DNA from: DAINRZ01 sp964634885
GTDB taxonomy: Bacteria; Bacteroidota; Ignavibacteria; Kapaibacteriales; UBA2268
NCBI GenBank assembly: GCA_964634885.1
Contig: CAZWLN010000096.1
Coordinates: 1-9,635, forward strand
Direction of reading: 5' to 3'
Length of the DNA: 9,635 nt
The notes below the pieces were generated by a model. That model had not been told where the DNA came from, ran no database searches, and saw nothing but the letters and a program-made list of their open reading frames with translations. The translations under genes were made by a program, and so were the position numbers. This document shows, piece after piece, positions 1 to 4,937 of this stretch; position 1 is the stretch's first letter; each line of letters begins with the position of its first letter.

Positions 1-76
1 GTCCAACCACCCCCTGCCCCCTCCTTATCCAAGGAGGGGAAAGCCGCTACAGCTCAGCTTTATCTCCCTTTTAACC
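1..76. repeat. GC-rich hairpin element at the window's left edge, probably a dispersed intergenic repeat
   Basis: The first bases are C-rich and contain a perfect 9-bp inverted repeat, CCCCTCCTT at 18-26 and AAGGAGGGG at 31-39, with a 4-nt loop. A second short inverted pair, AAAGC (40-44) and GCTTT (57-61), follows directly. Back-to-back GC-rich hairpins in otherwise AT-rich intergenic DNA suggest a copy of a dispersed repeat. A structurally similar C-rich hairpin element lies at 9433-9536. The left part may continue outside the window. It could also be the terminator of an upstream gene, but no T-tract follows the first stem on either strand. Membership of a repeat family is inference. Confidence 0.45.
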
Positions 77-112
77 TGATGAACTTGATGAACTTTATAA
101 ACTTGACGAACT
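77..112. repeat. Four-copy 9-bp tandem repeat (TGATGAACT consensus)
   Basis: Four consecutive 9-mers can be read: TGATGAACT (77-85), TGATGAACT (86-94), TTATAAACT (95-103) and TGACGAACT (104-112). The first two are identical, the fourth has one change and the third is more diverged. The period is a multiple of three, but the surrounding DNA has no gene, so I read this as an intergenic microsatellite-like tract, possibly part of the same composite repeat as the hairpins at 18-61. Confidence 0.6.
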
Positions 113-156
113 TGCCCCCCAATATTAATTTATCAATAAAAATAAATAAAAAAATA

Positions 157-189
157 TTTGGAAAATATGAAGAAATAAATTTATTTTTG
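157..189 (+). promoter_or_regulatory. Bacteroidota-type promoter for the TetR-TolC-HlyD operon
   Basis: TTTG at 157-160 is followed after 21 nt by TATTTTTG at 182-189. This matches the Bacteroidota housekeeping pattern, TTTG at -33 and TAnnTTTG at -7 with a spacer of about 19-21 nt. The start of transcription would fall near 195-197, giving a leader of roughly 60 nt before the ATG at 255. A perfect AT-only palindrome (173-186) overlaps the -7 box. The region is AT-rich, so chance matches are possible. The placement just upstream of an operator-like palindrome supports it. Confidence 0.55.
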
Positions 190-194
190 TATCG

Positions 195-210
195 TTAACC
201 AATTGGTTAA
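195..210. promoter_or_regulatory. 16-bp perfect palindrome, probable TetR operator
   Basis: TTAACCAATTGGTTAA is a perfect 16-bp inverted repeat lying 5 nt downstream of the -7 box, at the expected transcription start. TetR-family dimers commonly bind palindromes of about this size in their own promoters, and a site here would block initiation. The regulator encoded at 255-866 is the obvious candidate ligand. Binding itself is inferred. Confidence 0.6.
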
Positions 211-243
211 ATTATTTAGTTAAATTTTTTAGTTAAACCATTT
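205..243 (+). repeat. Three tandem 13-bp repeats carrying the operator half-site
   Basis: Three adjacent 13-mers start at 205, 218 and 231: GGTTAAATTATTT, AGTTAAATTTTTT and AGTTAAACCATTT. Each begins with (G/A)GTTAAA and ends in TTT. The first copy overlaps the right half of the palindrome at 195-210. The array lies in the leader between the predicted transcription start and the TetR start codon, so it may offer extra half-sites for the repressor. It may equally be slippage in AT-rich DNA. Confidence 0.55.
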
Positions 244-254
244 GTTTTGAAAAG

Positions 255-866
255 ATGAAAGAAAAATCAGACTCAGATACCGAAGAGAAGATACTGGAAG
301 CAGCCAGGAAAATATTTACCCAAAGGGGCTATTTCGGCACGCGTATGCAGGAGATTGCCAACGAAGCAGGCATCAACAAAGCCATGCTCCACTACTACTA
401 CCGCAGCAAAGACCATCTCTTCGAAACCATTTTCAGGGAATCGGCAAAAAGGATCTTCAGCCAGGTGCTTGCCGAGATTAACGAGCAGGATACGTTTGAA
501 GGACTCATCCGCACTTTCATGATGAAATATACAAAAATCGTCATGGAAAACCGCTACCTGCCCGCCTTCGTGCTTCACGAGATCAATCACAATCCCGAAC
601 GGCTGAAGGATATATTCGACGAAGCCATTAATCTCGATCTGGGGTACTTCCTTTCAATCATCGGTAAAGAAATGAGCCACGACAAATATATCGAAATCGA
701 TCCACGCAACCTCATTATTAACATGCTCTCACTGTGCATATTCCCGGTCATCGGCGCGCCGCTGTTCAGGCATAAGATGAAGATGAGCGAAGAGGAATAC
801 AACGAATTCCTCCGGAAGAGAGCCGATTTTCTCCCGGACTATTTTGTCAATTCATTAAGGAAATAG
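255..866 (+). CDS. TetR/AcrR-family transcriptional regulator of an efflux operon
   Basis: A 203-residue protein of normal TetR length. The N-terminal DNA-binding domain (about residues 9-60) has the family pattern: ILEAARKIFTQRGY, then the helix-turn-helix MQEIANEAGINKAMLHYYY (31-49), then SKDHLF. The rest is helical and would form the ligand-binding and dimerisation domain, which is variable in this family, so no ligand can be read from it. The ATG at 255 has no clear Shine-Dalgarno, only a purine run (GAAAAG) directly before it. It is the first gene of a tight operon: its TAG is 3 nt from the ATG of the TolC gene, and the ribosome site of that gene lies inside its last codons. The palindrome and 13-bp repeats just upstream suggest it represses its own promoter and so the efflux genes. 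The family call is secure; the efflux-repressor role is inferred from context. Confidence 0.93.
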   Translation: MKEKSDSDTEEKILEAARKIFTQRGYFGTRMQEIANEAGINKAMLHYYYRSKDHLFETIFRESAKRIFSQVLAEINEQDTFEGLIRTFMMKYTKIVMENRYLPAFVLHEINHNPERLKDIFDEAINLDLGYFLSIIGKEMSHDKYIEIDPRNLIINMLSLCIFPVIGAPLFRHKMKMSEEEYNEFLRKRADFLPDYFVNSLRK

Positions 867-869
867 CAG

Positions 870-2162
870 ATGAAAAGAGTACTCTTGCCATTGCTGTTAT
901 TATGCGCGGCCATTTTACCCTGCTGGGCCAATCCCGGGCTTACAGAATGTTACAGCCTCAGCGAGAAGAACTATCCTGCCGCCAGGCAGTTGAAGCAGGA
1001 AAGTGATATTTCTCAAAGAGCGCTGGACAATTACGACGCTCAGTACTATCCCCAGATGAAGCTCTTGGGACAGGCTCAGTACCAGTCTGATGTTACGAAG
1101 ATTGAACTGGACCTCGATCTGCCCAATTTTACTATGCCGGAATTGCCTTCCATGCCCAAGGACCAGTATAAATTCGGGCTGTCGGTTAACCAGCTCATCT
1201 GGGACGGCGGGCTGATCTCAGACAGTAAGGAACTCGAGAAGATCAACCTGAAGGTCAACAGCCAGAACGTCAATACACAGATATATTCCGTCAAATCGAA
1301 GATTAACGACGCTTACTTTGCAATACTTACCATCGACGCCAGCGTCAAATCGCTGGAACTGCTTACCGACGATCTCAATGCCAAGCTGGAAAAGGTGAAA
1401 GTCGCCGTCGCCAACGGAGCTGCGCTGCCTTCTTCCGCTCAGATGATCGAGGCTGAAATACTGAAAACAAACCAGAGCGTCATCAAACTGAAATCGAAAA
1501 AAGCCGCTGCCTTCGGTGTACTGGAGGAGCTGACCGGTGTCAAATTCGACAGTGGAACGGGACTGGCGGTACCGGAAGCTGAAGGCCCGGACGGACGGCA
1601 GATACCCGAAGCAAGGCCCGAATATACGTCGTTCAGCCTTGCCTCAGAGCAGTTAGACAGGTACATGAACCTCACCGACGCCAAATACATGCCGAAAATA
1701 TCTGCTTACGGACAGGCAATGTACGCAAGGCCCGGACTGAATATGTTCGACTCGGACTGGCAGCCCTATTATATCGTCGGCATACAGGCGAGCTGGGAAT
1801 TTTGGTCCTGGGGTACGAAGGACAGGGAAAAGGAAATCCTTGCACTGAAAAAGGAAATCGTCAACACGAGCAAATCCACTTTCGCTATGAACCAGAAAAT
1901 CGGGGCAGGACAGCTTGCCGAGGACATCGGGAACTACGGCGAACTTCTGCAGAAAGACCTCGAAATCATCGCCCTGAAGAAGGAGATTGCTGCGGCAGTG
2001 TCAAGCCAGCTCGACAACGGGGTGATTACAGCTTCCGAATACCTGACCGAGGTCAAGTCCGAAGCCATCGCCCGCCTCAGCTATGAGATACACAAGCTCG
2101 AACTGCTTCAGGCAAAAGTAAACTACCTGACTGCCACAGGTGAAACCGACAAAATTAAGTAA
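870..2162 (+). CDS. TolC-family outer-membrane efflux channel protein
   Basis: A 430-residue exported protein with a signal peptide (hydrophobic core LLPLLLLCAAILP, probable cleavage after WA at 20). The body has the internally duplicated TolC/OEP layout of long amphipathic helices and strand segments. Two diagnostic repeats are visible: ANGAALPSSAQMIEAE (181-196) and its second-half counterpart DNGVITASEYLTEV (382-395). Strand segments such as QLIWDGG (108-114) and IQASWEFWSWG (305-315) would form the outer-membrane barrel. The length is typical. It would trimerise to form the exit duct of a tripartite exporter, working with the adaptor encoded next. The ribosome site is AAGG at 857-860 within the TetR gene, 9 nt before the ATG, so the two genes are probably translationally coupled. 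The substrate cannot be told from the sequence. Confidence 0.92.
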   Translation: MKRVLLPLLLLCAAILPCWANPGLTECYSLSEKNYPAARQLKQESDISQRALDNYDAQYYPQMKLLGQAQYQSDVTKIELDLDLPNFTMPELPSMPKDQYKFGLSVNQLIWDGGLISDSKELEKINLKVNSQNVNTQIYSVKSKINDAYFAILTIDASVKSLELLTDDLNAKLEKVKVAVANGAALPSSAQMIEAEILKTNQSVIKLKSKKAAAFGVLEELTGVKFDSGTGLAVPEAEGPDGRQIPEARPEYTSFSLASEQLDRYMNLTDAKYMPKISAYGQAMYARPGLNMFDSDWQPYYIVGIQASWEFWSWGTKDREKEILALKKEIVNTSKSTFAMNQKIGAGQLAEDIGNYGELLQKDLEIIALKKEIAAAVSSQLDNGVITASEYLTEVKSEAIARLSYEIHKLELLQAKVNYLTATGETDKIK

Positions 2163-2188
2163 GAAAATAATTGGGAAGGGACAGGATA

Positions 2189-3070
2189 GTGAAACAAATC
2201 ATTTTAATAATTGCAGCAGTCATGGCGCTCACAGCCTGCGGCAACAACGGCAAACGTTCCGACGCCTACGGCAATTTCGAAGCCGAAGAAATAATCATCT
2301 CTCCGGAACTCTCCGGGAAACTTGTTCAATTCACAGTCGAGGAAGGCTCTGCAATCAAAGCCGGAACAGAGATAGGCCTCATCGACACGATGCAGTTGTA
2401 CCTCCAGAAGCGGCAGCTCCTGGCGCAGAAAAACGCCATACGTACGAAGTACTCCAACCTGGCTGCACAGATCGACGTATTGAAAGACCAGATTGCCACG
2501 GCGGAGAAAGACCGCAGCCGCATCGAAAAGATGATCGAGGGAAAGGCTGCCACCGAGAAGCAGCTCGACGACATCAACGGCAGGATTTCGACGTTCGAAA
2601 AGCAGGTTGCACAGGTAGGAGCACAGAATCCGTCCATCGCCGGCGAACTCAACACAATCGACGCACAGATAGACCAGATCGACGACAAGCTGAAGAGAAG
2701 CGTCCTGGTTAACCCCATCGACGGCACCGTGCTGGCAAAGTACGCCGACAGGTATGAACTCGCCGTACAGGGTAAGCCGCTGTACAAGATTGCTAACCTG
2801 GAAACGCTGACACTGAAGGCTTACTTCAGCGGCAGCCAGTTGCCGAAGCTGAAGATCGGCTCGCAGGTGAAAGTGCTGATTGACAGGGACAGCGAGGCGA
2901 ACAGGGAGCTGACAGGCACGGTAACATGGATTTCGCCGAAGGCGGAGTTTACCCCGAAGATCATCCAGACGAAAGAAGAGCGCGTTAACATGGTGTACGC
3001 CGTGAAGGTCGCCGTGAAGAACGACGGTTCGCTCAAGATCGGGATGCCCGGAGAGGTGGTGTTGGAGTAG
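2189..3070 (+). CDS. HlyD/YbhG-like periplasmic adaptor lipoprotein of an ABC-type exporter
   Basis: A 293-residue membrane-fusion protein. I start it at GTG 2189, not TTG 2171. The GTG has AAGGG at 2176-2180 with 8 nt spacing and gives a textbook lipoprotein leader (MKQIILIIAAVMALTAC, lipobox LTAC, acylated Cys17); the TTG start would add six charged residues. Domains in order: first lipoyl half (about 33-66), coiled-coil hairpin (about 68-170), second lipoyl half beginning VNPIDGTVLAKY (174 on), then a beta-barrel. The segment FTPKIIQTKEERVNMVYAV (254 on) followed by IGMPGEV is typical of the YbhG/YhiI branch of HlyD proteins, which serves ABC-2 type pumps. It is probably anchored to the inner membrane and docks with the TolC-family protein encoded 26 nt upstream. 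ABC ATPase and permease genes normally follow such a gene; here a terminator follows instead. Confidence 0.9.
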   Translation: MKQIILIIAAVMALTACGNNGKRSDAYGNFEAEEIIISPELSGKLVQFTVEEGSAIKAGTEIGLIDTMQLYLQKRQLLAQKNAIRTKYSNLAAQIDVLKDQIATAEKDRSRIEKMIEGKAATEKQLDDINGRISTFEKQVAQVGAQNPSIAGELNTIDAQIDQIDDKLKRSVLVNPIDGTVLAKYADRYELAVQGKPLYKIANLETLTLKAYFSGSQLPKLKIGSQVKVLIDRDSEANRELTGTVTWISPKAEFTPKIIQTKEERVNMVYAVKVAVKNDGSLKIGMPGEVVLE

Positions 3071-3093
3071 GAATACTATTATAAATGAATTTG

Positions 3094-3127
3094 CCCCCGT
3101 CCGAAAACCGTATCTTCCGGACGGGGG
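3094..3127. terminator. Strong hairpin between convergent genes, probable bidirectional terminator
   Basis: CCCCCGTCCG (3094-3103) and CGGACGGGGG (3118-3127) form a perfect 10-bp GC-rich stem around a 14-nt loop. On the plus strand it is followed by the T-rich TATTATTTTAT; on the minus strand the downstream side is also AT-rich but has no T-run. It lies between the ends of the adaptor gene and the convergent propeller gene, where a shared terminator is expected. The function for the plus-strand operon is fairly safe; bidirectionality is inference. Confidence 0.8.
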
Positions 3128-3134
3128 TATTATT

Positions 3135-4319
3135 TTATCTCTTAATGAATTTATATCCTTTTACCGAATTATCGCTGTTCCTGACGACGACGAAGTAAAC
3201 ACCGGGGTTAAGGCCTCGTACATCAAAACCTTTACCGTCGAAGGCGGCTTCCTGGGCAATTCCGAACAGATTGACAATTTCAGGATGGGCAGAGTCTATG
3301 CCGGGCATATTTAAAGAAATATAATCGTCGGCGGGATTGGGATAGAGTGGCGTGGTCCCTGCAATTATTCTTTCTTCCACAGAGTTAACACCATCAGGAT
3401 TGAAAATATATAAATGATAAATTGATGAAATCCAGATATTACCGTTCGGGTCAGGATATAAATATAACAGAAGATTCTCCTTCAGGGGTGAATTGGATGT
3501 ATTATAAACAGTCCATTTGGTTCTGTCATATTGAATCAAACCACTATCTGAAACCATCCAAATATTCCCCTTTACATCTACGGCAATATCATTTATCTTG
3601 TTGTAGAGAATTCCTGAATTGCCGGTGTTGTAATTCTTCCATTGAGTACCATCGTAAATGAATATCCCATTCCATTTTGTTGAGATGTAAATATTATTCT
3701 GTTGGTCAAAATATATTGAATATGCGAAAACTTCTGTCTCTGGTAAATCAATTTTCGACCAATTAACCCCGTCAAATACGCTTACGCCTTTATTAGTACA
3801 AATATATGCCCTGCCGCTGTTAAACCTGACTTTTCGAACAGAATCACTTATCAATCCCGAATTGCTTACGTTGTAAACAGTTGATTTACCATTTGAAATT
3901 AGTAGAAAGCCTTCTGATTGTGTCGAAATGTAAATATCTCCATTTGGCGCTGTCGAAATGTCAAGTATGGCGCCAGGCGGCAGTTCGGAATTATTATGAT
4001 TGTAATTAACCCATGAATCATTTTCCATGACAAAGTACCCCATCCCCTTGGTACCCAGAAAAATGGCTCCGGTGGAGTCAACACTGACAGTTATTACCGC
4101 ATAATCCTGGGTAGTCATTTGATAGACCGGTTCAAATGTTTTAACTGCCAGAGTACTTCTGTCAACTTCTCTCAGGGTTTCAAATGCGAAGTAAACCTTG
4201 CCTGAGTATGGGCAAACACAGTATGAATAATTGTTGATCGTATGCCAATTTCCAGCTTCGGCTAACAATGGAAGAAAAAAGAGAATTATCGTAGCTAAAG
4301 AAAATACAGTTTTTTTCAT
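3135..4319 (-). CDS. Secreted propeller-repeat protein with type IX secretion sorting domain
   Basis: A 394-residue protein with a signal peptide (KKTVFSLATIILFFLPLLAEA, cleavage near residue 22). The body (about 65-310) is built of roughly 42-residue repeats of the kind seen in two-component-regulator-propeller (Reg_prop) blades: W..YNTSNSPL, then a spacer, then D..GNIWIST..G, then I.YDGT.W. Clear copies start near residues 106, 149, 230 and 272, so a beta-propeller is expected. The C-terminus (about 323-394) is a type A Por sorting domain: it opens with PLYPNPADDYISL and closes with LNPGVYFVVVRN and YKFIKR. The protein should cross the outer membrane by the type IX system and be released or surface-anchored after tail removal. 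No catalytic motif is visible and I do not know its ligand. It is convergent with the efflux operon and stands alone. Base composition is visibly more AT-rich than the efflux genes. The upstream Shine-Dalgarno is weak. Confidence 0.85.
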   Translation of the reverse strand: MKKTVFSLATIILFFLPLLAEAGNWHTINNYSYCVCPYSGKVYFAFETLREVDRSTLAVKTFEPVYQMTTQDYAVITVSVDSTGAIFLGTKGMGYFVMENDSWVNYNHNNSELPPGAILDISTAPNGDIYISTQSEGFLLISNGKSTVYNVSNSGLISDSVRKVRFNSGRAYICTNKGVSVFDGVNWSKIDLPETEVFAYSIYFDQQNNIYISTKWNGIFIYDGTQWKNYNTGNSGILYNKINDIAVDVKGNIWMVSDSGLIQYDRTKWTVYNTSNSPLKENLLLYLYPDPNGNIWISSIYHLYIFNPDGVNSVEERIIAGTTPLYPNPADDYISLNMPGIDSAHPEIVNLFGIAQEAAFDGKGFDVRGLNPGVYFVVVRNSDNSVKGYKFIKR

Positions 4320-4415
4320 AAAGGCGCCTATAACATATAATTATTACAATTATTATTCTTCATTTACTAACTTGATTTCAACTTCAATTTTCAATTTACA
4401 ATTAAACATGTGTTT

Positions 4416-4518
4416 AGCGACACGCTTCGTCCCTGCTTTGCTGTCGGCAGGCCGCAAGGTTCACGCAGTAAAAGCAGGGATACTCTGTTTGCCCCGCTCC
4501 TTCCGACAACGACAAAGC
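4416..4518. repeat. GC-rich inverted-repeat island, candidate dispersed repeat
   Basis: A patch of GC-rich DNA in an AT-rich gap. A perfect 10-bp inverted repeat, TCCCTGCTTT (4430-4439) and AAAGCAGGGA (4471-4480), encloses 31 nt that contain a small CGGC/GCCG pair (4445-4454). AGCG-ACA-CGCT (4416-4426) forms a small hairpin on the left, and AGCGCT recurs near 4514 on the right. TGTCGG (4442-4447) is complementary to CCGACA (4503-4508), offering an alternative fold. Neither side of the main stem has a T-run, so a terminator is unlikely. A mobile or dispersed repeat, or a small structured RNA, fits better; I cannot decide which. Confidence 0.45.
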
Positions 4519-4623
4519 GCTATTTTTTTTACTTCTTTTAATAACCAACAATAATGTTAATTTCAAAGAAAAATTAAAACACCGTCATTTTCCATCTGTC
4601 CCAACTTCATGGGCTCCGCTTAA

Positions 4624-4902
4624 AATTCTTTTCCGTCATCTTATCGTCATATTGTACCAATTCAAGTATCTGAGAATATACAATACAATACAATACTAAC
4701 AAAACAAAATGAATCATGCAAGTATTTTTTTTATAATAGGAATTTTTTACAAATCCTTGACAAACGCAAAGCTGGAAAACAAGATGCAACACGCTCAGTA
4801 GCTCGTGTCAATGGAAATGAAATTTTTAATTTTTCTCCAAATATTTCATCTGACCAGGTTCTTATTCTTTACCGGAATATTCTGATAGAACACCATGAAT
4901 GA
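4624..4902 (+). pseudogene. Start-less 93-codon open frame, possible gene remnant
   Basis: A reading frame stays open from after the TAA at 4621-4623 to the TGA at 4900-4902 in AT-rich DNA, without any ATG, GTG or TTG. Its second half reads like protein (LDKRKAGKQDATRSVARV, then NGNEIFNFSPN), while the first half is low-complexity. I do not recognise the family. It may be the 3' end of a decayed gene or a piece of a repeat, or it may be chance. It converges on the gene ending at 4938. There is no ribosome site. Confidence 0.2.
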
Positions 4903-4937
4903 TGTTAATTCCCACTGTAATCGAGGGAGATCAAGAA

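Larger units (their letters stand above)
4320..4937. other. 618-bp intergenic region between two minus-strand genes
   Basis: No intact gene is supported here. From left to right it holds the upstream region of the propeller gene, with no clear TAnnTTTG box. Next is a quasi-repetitive tract of TTCAA/CAATTT units (4376-4404). It is followed by the GC-rich inverted-repeat island (4416-4518), a T8 run, a 5-bp ATACA repeat (4678-4696, 3.8 copies), and a start-less 93-codon open frame on the plus strand (4624-4902). I see no convincing terminator for the gene ending at 4938. Confidence 0.6.

Noticed and set aside
2140..2712. 190-codon open frame in another plus-strand frame across the TolC/HlyD junction
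   Set aside because: Its translation is Arg/His/Gly-rich with no plausible fold, and it overlaps two confident genes; it is a frame-shifted shadow.
2326..2787. 153-codon antisense open frame opposite the adaptor gene
   Set aside because: It is a Ser/Ala/Cys-rich shadow of a well-supported gene on the other strand, with no ribosome site and no recognisable domain.
4231..4554. 107-codon plus-strand open frame running from inside the propeller gene into the GC-rich island
   Set aside because: It starts antisense to the signal peptide of the propeller gene, has no ribosome site, and its composition follows the intergenic repeats.
4607..4792. 61-codon minus-strand frame with a hydrophobic stretch that might be a small membrane protein
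   Set aside because: It needs a GTG start without a Shine-Dalgarno and runs through the ATACA repeat; the hydrophobicity comes from AT-rich DNA.
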